From positions 744,001 to 808,000 of the forward strand of contig JADDTR010000007.1 of assembly GCA_015345905.1 (NCBI GenBank): a DNA stretch of 64,000 nucleotides, in the 5' to 3' direction. The position numbers and the translations under genes are program-made. This document shows positions 37,619 to 48,208 of this stretch, piece by piece. Origin of the DNA: Aotearoamyces nothofagi (Eukaryota; Ascomycota; Leotiomycetes; Leotiales; Tympanidaceae). Position 1 is the first letter of the stretch; each line of letters opens with the position of its first letter. The notes below the pieces were generated by a model. The model was not told the origin of the DNA. It saw only the letters and a program-made list of their open reading frames with translations, and did no database searches.

Positions 37619-37671
37619 TTGATTTTGATTTTGATTTTGATTTTGATTGATTTTGAGTGATTTTGAGTGAT
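37619..37671. repeat. (TGATTT)n repeat
   Basis: GATTTTGATTTTGATTTT-type units over about 50 bases. Confidence 0.85.
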
Positions 37672-39517
37672 TGCTTCGGCGAGTTTAGTGGGTGTAGTGC
37701 TGTGCTGCGCTGCGCTGTGCTGGAGTGCTAGCTGCTAGCTGCCCTGTGGCCCCTGTGGCCGCTGTGGCCCTAGAACCCCTACAACCCTATGGCCTGGCCT
37801 GACCTGACCCGACCGACCCTGTATGCTGCGTGCCCTGTAGCGATGCAGTGAGTGAGGTCTGTACTGGACTGTACTGTACTGTATGTACTGTATGAGATGG
37901 GATATGAGATGAGATGATATATAATGGATGCTACACCGTAGCCCTGTAGCCCTGCAGCTCTGCCAGTTAGGGCTCCAGCACAGCACCTTGACAGCACAGC
38001 ACCTTGACACGCCTCAGGGCTGCTGAAAAGATACCGTACACCAGTCTCCAGCTCACGGTAGACAGATAGGGTGCGCCGTCCAGACGGCTCTACTTTACTA
38101 TCCAAGTCGACAATCAAGTCGACAAGCAAGCAGTCGATACGTCACGTCTGTACCCGGTCTCTCCATCCATCTCTCACCTCGCACTAGGCGTCGAGGAGGA
38201 GGACGAGGACGAGGCGGAAGGGAGGCTTGCATTCCATTCCTCCTCTACAGCCTCGACTGCGCTTTTGCTTGCTCGGGTCCCTACAACTCTATCCTCTGCG
38301 GTATAGATAGTATAGACATACAGTACAGACAGACTGTACTGACAGACTGTACTGACTGTACAGTGTATACAGACGTGCATTCGCATAGGCACCGCGAAGC
38401 TAACTGACCCTCCTACTCATCCATCCGTATCATCCCATCCCATCCCATCCCATCGCATCGCATCACTCCTCCCCCCCCCCCTCCCTCTCCCTCATCCCTT
38501 ACAATCTTCCAGACACGCGCACACTTCTTTTGGTAAACTTCACTTCCCTACCTTGTTCCGGAGCTTGGGTGCTGGGAAGCGGCTGCTTCTGCTGGCTAGT
38601 GCTGGGCTGGACTGGACAGACACACAGTCCGGTCCAGTCCAGTCCAGCCCAGCGCAGTCCGGTCCGTACGGTACAGTACAAGTCGGTGTGGGATTTCCCG
38701 TACCCTCTCGAGCCAGTCGAGTCCCGAGCCGGGCGTGTCTCCGCCAGCAGCAGGGCCCGTCTGTCTGCTGCCGCTCATCGTGATGCTCGATATGCCCACA
38801 GGACAACGGTGTGCAGGCAGCGATCCCCCCCTCCCCTCCCCTGGCCAGTCTCGCACTACAGTATGTATCCTATTCTGTCCTCTGGACCCCCCCCCCTTTC
38901 CCGCTAACGGCAGCGTCCCATGGCTGCCGGGCCACGGTCGCGCGAGGCTGAGCCGGATGATGGGACAGGGACGCAGAGACGCAAGGAAAACATGGGATAA
39001 TCTTAAAAAAAAAAAATCTTAAAAAATATAATCTTAAAAAAATCAGAGCCAGGCCAGCTGGGAGCACGCAGACAGACACCCGCGGACTTGGGCGCCGCCC
39101 CTCGCACAATCAATCACGGCAAAGCCTCCCCTCCCAGCAGAACAATGGAAGCCCGCCTCCGTACGGTACAGCGGAGTCCGCAAGCGCCGGGGCCCTGCCC
39201 TCCCCCCCCTTTACCAAGAAGCTGTGCATGCATTTACTTTGGTACTGTACAGTAGAGCTGATGACGGCATCACCATGACCCCTTTTTTTTCTTTCTTTTC
39301 TTTTTCTTTTCTTTTGTGCACTCGAGGTGTTTTTGAGTCAGGGGCTGAGAGGGATTGGGATAGAGATGGGGATGGGCATGCGCTGAACGTGTGCAAGGTT
39401 GCAGGTAGAGCGAAGGGGGGAGGGGAGAGGGGAGAGGGAGAGGGCCCGATCCAGGAAAGAACGCGCACCGGAAGCTGTCAGGACGGCATCTGCTGCTGCT
39501 GCTGCTGCCACAGCTGT

Positions 39518-39750
39518 AGGTTACTGACTGTAGATTACAGGCTGTAGGTTACGGACTGTAGATTACAGGCTGTAGATTACTGACTGCAGGTTACAGGCTC
39601 TAGGTTACAGGCTGTAGGTTACAGGCTCTAGGTTACTGACTGTAGGTTACTGTCTGTAGATTACTGACTGCAGGTTACGGGCTGTAGGTTACGGGCTGTA
39701 GGTTACTAACTGTAAAGTACAGACTGTACTGTACCGACTCCAAGTTACAG
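39518..39750. repeat. minisatellite of 12-base GGTTACTGACTG / GATTACAGGCTG units
   Basis: About 18 imperfect 12-base units alternate between a (T/C)GACTGTAG form and a CAGGCTGTAG form, giving a higher-order 24-base period. The array ends in GTACTGTACCGACTCC. Confidence 0.85.
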
Positions 39751-40392
39751 ACTGCAAAATACCCAGTCCCACATCCCTTCCCCCATCTCCCTCCCTCTGA
39801 GCCGAGATAAAGCAAGCAAAGCAAAGCAAAGCAAGCAAAGCAAGCAAGCAAAAAAGCACCCGAGGTATTCACTGTACAATACATCCTGTACCACAAACCG
39901 CCTCTCTCCCCCCTCTCCCCTCTCCCCTCCCCTTACAAAGACCCTGCATCGTATCGCATCGTATCGCATCCTGTCGCGTCCAGCATTCTCGCGCACGTCG
40001 CTGCTTCGAGACTCGAGATCTACGGCCCTCTGTCTTGCCTTGCCTTGTCTTGTCTCGCCTCGTCTCGTCTCGCCTTGCTACCAGACAGGGCTGAAGGACG
40101 AGACGGGTTGCGTCGTCGGTATGCGGTACGGTACGGTACGGTACGGTAGAGGCGTGGGAGGTGGGAGGTGGGAGGTGGGAGGTGGAAGATAGGGAAATGA
40201 TATATAGGATTGCTTGTATTGTACGGTGCAATACGACTAGGACTGTAGGAATAGTGCTGTGCTGTGCTGTGCTGTGCTGTGCTGTACCTGCACTTGTGAT
40301 GCCCCCCTCCCCCCCTGGCCTACCCTCAACTGCTATCGCATCCCCCGACTCGCACCTGGCATAGGAGTGCCATCGCATCCGATCTGTACCGT

Positions 40393-40477
40393 ACATACAG
40401 TACAGTACAGTATAGTACATATAGTACAATACATACAGTACAATACATATAGTACAATACATATAGTACAGTACATT
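40393..40477. repeat. ACATATAGTACAATACAT tandem repeat
   Basis: Units of about 15 bases with TACAGTACA and TATAGTACAAT variants, again rich in GTAC palindromes. Confidence 0.8.
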
Positions 40478-41324
40478 ATACTCCACCCGCCGTCCTAGCC
40501 ACCCACCCCCATCCTCACTGCACCCCGACTCTCTACGCCCAGCCTCGCAAGCAGGGCAGAGGGCAGAGGGCAGGGCAGGGCAAGCGAACAGGCCCCCGCC
40601 AGACCAGCCAGCTTCGCACCCTCGTATCCTCAGATCCCGCAAGCCCCCCCCTACTCCTAGCCGGCTGCGCGGCCGATCAGGGTCATTCATCCCTCTTCTA
40701 CTGTATGTACTTGTACGGTGCTGTATACGGGGGTACCTGCCCCCAGGCCAGCGCTGGCGGGCGGGCGAGCGAGCGAGCGAGCTATTCTGGGCTGCCGACG
40801 GTGTATCATATCATCATGATGCTGCACGGCAGGGAGGTCATGTGCTCTTCTCCCTCCTCACCGCCTTCGCTCTGCCCGTCCTTAACTCTGTCCCATCCCA
40901 TCCCGTCCCGCTGCTCCGCCGGCCTGGCCTGACACTCGTCGTGCGTCGCATGTCCGCCGTCGCTGAAGAAGTCGGCGCCCATGCGCCCTCCTCCACCACC
41001 CCCCCCGAGCCCTGCTGCGCGTACGCATACCTACAGCACCTACAGTACCTACCTACCTGCACAACTGCGGCCTGGTAGAGCAGCAGATGAGTGTGCTTTG
41101 TTCTGGGTGCCCTGGGATTCCTGTTACAGTTACAGTTGCTGGGCTGGGCTGGACGTGCTGGGAATGGGGTGGGTGAGACGTCGCTGGCTTGGCTGGGTGC
41201 GAGGTCTCGCGACTTCGAGACTGGGGTGGTGCGGCATTGTTCAAGTACTGTATATGGTGGACTGGAAGGTGGTGATTGTGTACTCTGCACGGCCGAGAGC
41301 GTTGGGTGTATGGTGCCTTGTCTT

Positions 41325-41460
41325 GTCTCGTCTCGTCTCGTCTCGTCTCATCTCATGTCTTCTGTCTGCTGTCTCATCTCATGTCTCCCTCTCCTGCCTC
41401 TCTCCTGCCTCTCCTGTCTCTCTCCTGCCTCTCTCCTGCCTCTCTCCTGCCTCATCTCAT
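41325..41460. repeat. (GTCTC)n and (TCTCTCCTGCC)n pyrimidine repeats
   Basis: Pentamer GTCTC repeats (about 41325-41352) are followed by 11-base TCTCTCCTGCC units and TCATCTCATG copies. Confidence 0.85.
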
Positions 41461-42550
41461 GTCTCTCGCATCTTCCTCTCCGTTAGGCTCCTGTGCAGCG
41501 GCAGCATGGTTGATTAGTTAGTGACTAACGAGTTAGTTATGACCGGCGTCCCTCCCAGCTCGTTACCGCAACTCCGGCCCCTAGAGAACGTCCCAAGGTC
41601 TCCTTTCTCGCTATACCGTACTAAACTAAACCTCAGCTACAGTACCTTGCACCGACAGCGCGACCAACATGGAACAATACTTACCTGCTGCATACCTACT
41701 GTGCTTACGGTCCTCCGCCTGTAGCTGTAGACATGGTGTCTGCACACCCGCTCGTCATCAAAACTTGTCGTCAATCTCGCTACTCGGATACCCTGACATT
41801 AATGCCGTACTACTGTATACTACTGTATACTACCGTATACTACCGTATACTATTCCTCGGGATTTCAGCTCGAGTCTCTATTCACCATCTCCACAACGTT
41901 CCGTCACGCTGGGTCCTCGGCCGGCATGGAAGCTGCAGAAGACGCCAGACGTCAGCCACAATACAACACAGTAACCCTGGTACAGTACCGGAGATACCGC
42001 GCTCAGCGCTCCACCCCCCGTCCCGCGACGGCTGGATATTTTTGTCCTGCTTTGTTTTGTTTTACTAATCAGTCGGATTTGATGGAGCAAGGTGCTCCTG
42101 GAACCACCCCGTATTACTATACTATACTGTAGAATCCCCAAATACGAGAAAACCTCTGTGCTTTTTTTTTTCCCGCGAACATAAATAGGTTTACCTCGGA
42201 CAATAGAGTCGGGACCCACCCACCACGCATCGGCCATGCAATGAATGATACGGTGTAATATAACTTTTTCTCCTCTTCAGAAGAAAAAAAAAAGGGACGA
42301 GGCGGACGAGCACTACTTTGTTAGATAACTGCCTCAAGAAGCCAAGTTCTACAGCCCGCACAGACGCACAACAGCAGTAGCATCGCGAAAAGTCTCTTCC
42401 CAACCGCTCCATCCATCCATCCATCCATCCCATGTTCGGTCTTTTTCTAAAGAAAAATTCCCGACAGGAAAAAAGCAATCTCGCATCTCTCTGATCTCGA
42501 CCTGAAAATTTCACTTCCCGCAGCCAGCCCAGCCCCCGGCCCCCTGGGTG

Positions 42551-42717
42551 CTTCTAGAAGCCCCCTGAGCCGGCTTCTAGAAGCTCCAGAAAAGAAAAAA
42601 AAAAGAAAGACGGTCTCGCGAAAAAATATCATATGAGACACACCGAGAGGAGAAAAAAAAAATTACGGGACAGGGAGGAAGAAAGAAGAGCTTCGAGAAC
42701 TCTTCTTCTTCGAGAAC
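42551..42717. promoter_or_regulatory. cluster of heat-shock-element-like inverted repeats
   Basis: TTCTAGAA occurs at 42552-42559 and 42575-42582. TTCGAGAA occurs at 42692-42699 and 42709-42716, the latter pair inside a 17-base tandem duplication (CTTCGAGAACTCTTCTT). All four are perfect TTCnnGAA cores, the unit bound by heat shock factor, and some have partial third units next to them. Poly-A/T runs flank the cluster as in fungal promoters, but no coding region is visible on either side. Confidence 0.4.
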
Positions 42718-43014
42718 TCTTCCACGCCACCGTGCCCCTGCCCCGCAGGCAAGGATCATCTCTCGTGCGTGGGAAGATCCAGTCCCCCCGACGCTTCGCT
42801 GCGCTGTATCCGTAGTGCAGTGCGGTGTGGTGAGGTGAGGCGCAGCAGCGGCCCCTGGTGAGCGAGACAGGATAGTACCAGTACAGTATTGCCATGCGGA
42901 GAGAGAAGTACTGTACAGTAGATCACAGCGAGGGGAGAGAGAGAGGGGGGTTCGGGTTTTTGTGGGAGAAATACTCTCGAACGGAGGGGATTCCATGGGC
43001 TGGTTTCTCGTTTT

Positions 43015-43115
43015 TTTGATACGATACTGATACTGTATACTGATATTGAACACTGATACTGTATACTAATACTGATACTGTATACTGCAAGTACAAGTAC
43101 AAGTATTGTACAACT
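43015..43115. repeat. (GATACTGTATACT)n repeat
   Basis: ACTGATACTGTATACT units, then AAGTAC trimers, over about 100 bases. Confidence 0.8.
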
Positions 43116-44411
43116 GTACCTCTCCAGCACCCCGCCGCGCAGCCGCTAACTAACCAACCAACCAGCAAGCAAGCAAGCGCCCACGACCCAGGCCGCCCAG
43201 CCCGCTCCGCTCCACTCCACTCTCCCGCTCTCCCACTTCCCTTCCCACTTCCCGTCCCAGCACCGCGGTGCCTGCCCACGTGGCAGGGCCAGGGGACCAG
43301 GGGGAGAGGGGATACGAATCTCGACGCCAGCCAAGCCAAGCCCAGCCCAGCCGGCCCCATGCCCATGCTCGTTTCAGAGATGCCCTGGGCTGCCTACCTC
43401 TTTTTTCTTTTTTTCTTTCTTCTTTTTCTTCTTTTCTCTTCTTTCTGTGTGCCGAGGTTTGGCGTTTTTTCTTTCTCCTATGGGTGGCGTGGGAGGATGG
43501 GGTGTGACTGTTACGGTACTACGTACTACTGGGGGGGTGTGCTGTGCTGCTCTTCGGCTCTCTCTCTCGCGCTACTCTACTGTTCGCATGGTGCGGGCTG
43601 GCGTGGCATGGTGTAGCATGGTGGTAATACAGTAAAGTATACTGGACAGCATAGCATGGTGAGGTATACTATCCTCAGCATGCGAGATTAGGATCAATTT
43701 GTTGGTGCTGCGCTGCGATGTGGAGTTGGCGTAAAGAGACAAGTCGTGGTGGGATTTACGAGCATGGTTCTTTTCTTGTCTGGCGGGATTGGGAGGTCTT
43801 GGGTTTTATGGTAGGGCAGACGGAGGAGAGGTAGGGGTGGGCTGGGAGAGAGGGCAGGCAGAGGAGAGTAGGGGTGGGTTAGAAGAGAGGGCAGGCAGAG
43901 GAGAGGACAGAGAGGCATTTTTTGCATGTCCGTGCCGTGCGACCTGGTCTGATCTACTTTGTATTTCTTATTATGAAGCATCCGTTTGGGATATCCTGTA
44001 TATGCTTCCCGCTCTGTGCTGCATGGGCTTCCCGCTCCGTATACCGCCTTCTGAGGGTGCGGATGCGGGTGCGGGTGCGGGTGCGGGTGCGGACAACTGG
44101 ATCAGGATGGATGCGTGCTTACAGAAGTGTGGCTGCTTATCGCATTGTGATTGATGGCCTCGCCGTCCACGTTTCACCACCTCTCTGCCCCCAACACTCG
44201 ACAGGATGGTATCGACGCGATTGCTTGAAAGGGTTCCGTCGGTTTCCGACGACTTTTTGCTTGTTGGTGGACGGGCGAAAAGCCGTCGTGGCAATACACA
44301 CACGGGACGGTCATGCTGCCGCCGTTGCATATTTTGATCCGATGCGGGGTTTGGTACAGAGTCAGCTGAGATGGTGTCGTCCTGATCTCGATTAATTCGG
44401 AGATCTCGGCT

Positions 44412-45323
44412 TCAGGGTCCGTCTTCTTCTGCGGCTGGCATTTGCGTGGATGTTATCCAGTCCTCCATCATCGCCTGCCCGCCATTTATCGCAGCAGCTC
44501 GGCCCTTTCCCTTTCCTGTATCCCTTCTCTTGACCACTAGACATAGCACGCGGCCATATATTGAAAAGCCTTCGTATGACGTGTTCATTGCCATCTTTTT
44601 CTTGTCATCTTCTGCTTCTGCAACGATAGGTGGTAGCTCTTCGGTGCGTTTGGGTCGAGACGAGTCTTCTTCCACGAACAGCCCATCCTCATCCTCGCCA
44701 CCCTCATCGTAGTTTTGGGCAATTCTTCGCCGCTTCGGCCTGCGCATAGTCTCGAATTCTTCACTCTCTGAATCATCTTCCCCGGCCGCTGGCAAATTGT
44801 GTAATGCTACAGCGTCTTCATCACTCTCTTCTCTGAGGATGGCTGGCGTGGCATCCTCAACATTGATAGGCACATCGTTTGTGCTTCCCGCTCCAGTGAT
44901 CTTATAGAAACCTGTCAGTTTCCTTTGTTTGACAGGCTCTTTGAAATGCTTGTGTTTCGTAAGTAGGGAATGCCTCGTGCTCGTCTCGGTCAGGAAAATG
45001 GAAACTTCAAAGTCGTCTACCTGCCATCAGTACTGGATTCCCTCGCCTTCTGTATAGAGCCATATGCAAAGAGCTGATAGACAGAACTAACCTTCAATAA
45101 CAACATCCTTAACTCCTTTCTTCCTGCCCTTTGCCTTTTGTCTTTCGTTCTCCTCCCGTAGCTTTGGTAGTACCAGTGGGCGCACAGCTTCAATGACGCG
45201 TGGGAGAACAGGGGCTCGAGGATTGAGCAACCAGGATTCCGCAAGGCTCGGATTGTCGAGATAGATGCGGACTTCGAGGACGGAATACTTTGTTATCCGA
45301 AGATAACGACGAATAGGCGCCAT
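44412..45323 (-). CDS. unknown conserved-looking protein with acidic, probably nuclear tail
   Basis: Two exons (45323-45092, 45016-44412) with a 75-base intron give 278 residues. The N-terminal module reads MAPIRRYLRITKYSVLEVRI, YLDNPSLAESWLLNPRAPVL, PRVIEAVRPLVLPKLREENE. It then crosses the intron into DDFEVSIFLTETSTRHSLLT and KHKHFKEPVKQRKLTGFYKI, which is well ordered and looks like a small conserved domain. The second half is acidic and disordered, with a basic cluster RRPKRRRI that would suit nuclear import. The last 60 residues return to an ordered stretch (YEGFSIYGRVLCLVVKRRD). I do not recognise a characterised family. It is divergent from the NDH-2 gene, with a 471-base spacer. Confidence 0.8.
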
Positions 45324-45794
45324 AGGAAGCTATTTGAGGTGTTATCGCGGAATGATGAGAGGAGAGATGATCTCATGCGGCCGCAGCGGCAAATCCTCGG
45401 ACGTCTCTAAAAAGGTTATCTAATCTGATCGCTTTTTAGCACCGTTGATCAAGCTTAGATCTTAAAAGGCCTACGTATTCAGCATACGTGTTGCCATAGC
45501 CATGTTAATTACTGTCTCTAAAGCCCATAGTTACTGTCAATACTAGATCCTATAACTTCATCAAGGCTAACGAGTTTTCACGCCCGCATGGCCCGTAAGC
45601 TTATGAAGCTATGATGTCACCCGGCCGTTCCCGCCGACCGGGCACCCGGCTACTTCTCGTAATGTATACAGTAGTAGTAGAGCTGGGATATGTGGATCAA
45701 GACAATTTCGGACGCTCCTCAACAAATCTTTCGATGCATAACAGTATGGTCCATCTGCAACCGTGGTGATATCAAGTGGTCTGATATTGGAGAG
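45324..45794. other. divergent promoter spacer
   Basis: Separates the start of the unknown nuclear-type gene (minus) from the start of the NDH-2 gene (plus). A frame in phase with the NDH-2 start is open upstream to an ATG at 45690, but that extension is not typical of the family. Confidence 0.45.
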
Positions 45795-47882
45795 ATGAAG
45801 CCTGTCACTCTGCTTCCACGACGCTTCCCACTTCGGACGCCTTCGGTCCTGGGGCAGCTTGCTCGTAGGAACATTTCTACACAGGATTTAGACAGAATAA
45901 AAGGAGGCAAGCTATTGTTCGTTCCTGGGTTCCATGGCCTTGACTAATCTGTATAGATCGAGAGCGTGTTGTTATTCTGGGTTCTGGGTAAATTATCATC
46001 GTATATCAGAGTGTGAGTTGCTTTGCTCATGGTGCGTATAGCTGGGCTGGTTATACTCTTTCTCGCAAACTTGACAGCAGTAAATTCCAAGTCGTAGTCG
46101 TCTCTCCGCGGTCGTACTTTGTCTTCACTCCTCTTCTTGCGTCAACTGCGGTTGGAACTCTTGAGTTTCGTACTTCTCTCGAGCCAGTCCGAGCTCGGAG
46201 TTCAGGCGTAGAGTTTTACCAGGTGAGTCAACAGCATTCAAAACTTCTTGTCTAGATAGCAAAAGGCCCGTGGAATATATTCATAGAATTCTCAAAATTC
46301 CTAAAGAATCCTAGAACTCGGAATTCTAGTTCATTTATTGGGTATTTACTGATTTTACTGGTAGGGATGGGCAGACGATGTTAATTTCAGTAAGAAGCGT
46401 CTGACTGTTGAGGAATCAGCTACAGAGGATAGTCAGTCTGTAGCCTTGACTGCCGATCCTGAAGCGAAGAGTGAAAGCCATCTAATAACGAAGGGGAATA
46501 CTTTTGAGGTAGATTATGACAAGCTCATTGTTGCCGTGGGGTGCTATAGTCAAACATTCGGAACTCCTGGTGTAAGGGAGCATGCTCTTTTCTTAAAGGA
46601 TGTAGGGGATGCTAGGAAAATCCGGAGACGGATCCTTGACTGTAAGAAATGGATCATCTCCCAAGCTAATTAAGCTAACAGTAATAGGCTTTGAAACTGC
46701 CTCTCTTCCATCCACAACAGTGGAAATGAGAAAGCAATTACTGAATTTCGCTGTTGTAGGAGGAGGCCGTAAGTTTTCCATTCTAGAAGCATGGATTACA
46801 GCCCTGATCATCTATAGCAACTGGAGTTGAATTCTCAGCCGAACTGTACGATCTTTGTCGCGAGGATCTTAGAAAGTTATACCCCGATCTCGTCAAATAT
46901 GCTAAGATCACGATCTACGACGTAGCGCCCAATATTCTGTCAATGTTCGACGCCTCCTTGGCAAGCTATGCCTTGGAAAAATTCAGACGAGACGGAATTC
47001 AAGTCAAGTTAGAGCATCATATTGAGCAATTGCGCCCAGGATTGCCAAGTTCTGAAGGTGACCCTAAAGCTGCATCCGGCTTTACCTTAAGAACTAGAGA
47101 GGATGGCGAAGTTGGCGTGGGAATGTGCGTTTGGTCGACTGGTAAGTTCTGCCTTTCTATTGAATATACCAAGACCTTGAATTCTAAATCATCCAGGCTT
47201 GATGATGAACCCGTTCATCAAAAAGGCCATGGACCACGTCCACACCTACCCAGCCGCCTCGGTCCAAATAAGTAAAGCACCTATCAACAACCCGGAGCAA
47301 TTCAAATGGCACCTGAAGCACCACCCCAAAACCGGCGGGCTCATGGTCGACGACCATTTCCACGTCAGGATCATCCCCGACCCCGCAAACCCCTCCGGCG
47401 GCCCGCCATCCACGGAAGCCGTCATCACGGACGTCTTCGCCCTTGGCGACGTCTCTGTGCTAGAGACAGGCCAGCTTCCGGCCACCGCCCAGGTCGCAAA
47501 CCAGGAGGCCCAGTGGCTGGCCAAGCACCTCAACGCCGGCGACATCGAGCGGCAGCGCTTCACTTTCAAGAACCTCGGCGTCATGACGTACCTGGGAAAC
47601 TGGAAAGCCATCATGCAGACCGGTGGCCACAACGAGGTCAAGGGGTAAGCCCTCCCTCCAAGCCCTATTTGCAAAATCAACATGCTAACTAACCGCGCCA
47701 GCTGGGCCGCCTGGGTCATCTGGCGAGGAGCATACCTCACCCAGACCATCAGCTGGAGGAACAAGATCCTCATCCCCCTGTATTGGTATGTGTCCTTTTT
47801 GCTTGCTGCAATGTCTTGGCGCCCCTGCTGATGTTTTAGGGTCATCAATTGGGTCTTCGGTCGTGATATTTCGAGGTTCTAG
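45795..47882 (+). CDS. type II (alternative) NADH dehydrogenase
   Basis: Nine exons (45795-45906, 45957-45987, 46042-46222, 46365-46641, 46688-46768, 46818-47141, 47197-47644, 47702-47785, 47840-47882) keep phase throughout and give 418 residues. Residues 1 to about 35 (MKPVTLLPRRFPLRTPSVLG) suit a mitochondrial presequence. The FAD Rossmann motif is VVILGSGWAGY (about 42-52) and the NADH motif VVGGGPTGVEFSAEL (about 223-237). CVWSTGLMMNPF, VFALGDVS, ATAQVANQEAQWLAKHLN and a C-terminal amphipathic membrane-anchoring segment (WRGAYLTQTISWRNKILIPL then YWVINWVFGRD) are all typical of NDH-2. It oxidises NADH and reduces ubiquinone without pumping protons. At 418 residues it is shorter than most external forms and has no EF-hand insertion. 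The first intron probably has a GC donor. Confidence 0.87.
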
Positions 47883-48208
47883 ACTTGGGTTTGGTGGTGG
47901 GGGGATAAGAGTTGGATTTCACTCCCGGGCTTAGAGGATCTCAAAGGTGAGAAGGAGAATTGCTTCACAATACAAGAGCAGATTGGGTCTTGTTCTCTCA
48001 TCTAGCAATTTTATTTTATTTTTGACTTGTACGCTGTAGGTCTATATACGGTAGATATTACATCTTACTAGGATATCATCTAAAGTGTTAATGTAAATCA
48101 TAATAGCATGACCCTTCCAAGCGACAAGCATTTGATCTTCCAAGACGATAGACAACAAACCGTGATTGAGTATCCATGCTTTCTATCGAGTTGGGTATTT
48201 GTACATAT
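47883..48208. other. convergent spacer, no gene seen
   Basis: AT-rich 3' regions of the NDH-2 gene (plus) and the isoleucyl-tRNA synthetase gene (minus). Confidence 0.5.

Larger units (their letters stand above)
31151..44411. other. about 13-kb gene desert dense in simple-sequence and minisatellite DNA
   Basis: No gene could be supported on either strand between the start of SAM37 and the end of the next gene. Long open frames exist (for example 466 and 505 codons on the minus strand at 34119-35674, and 325 codons on the plus strand at 32999-33976). They run through homopyrimidine or homopurine tracts and short tandem repeats, often in all three frames at once, and show no domain. The stretch contains CT-rich and purine-rich arms, poly-A/T runs, ATATAT near 32370, and many CTGTAC/GTACAG words. 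Individual repeats are listed separately. A long non-coding transcript or long untranslated leaders could be hidden here. Confidence 0.6.
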
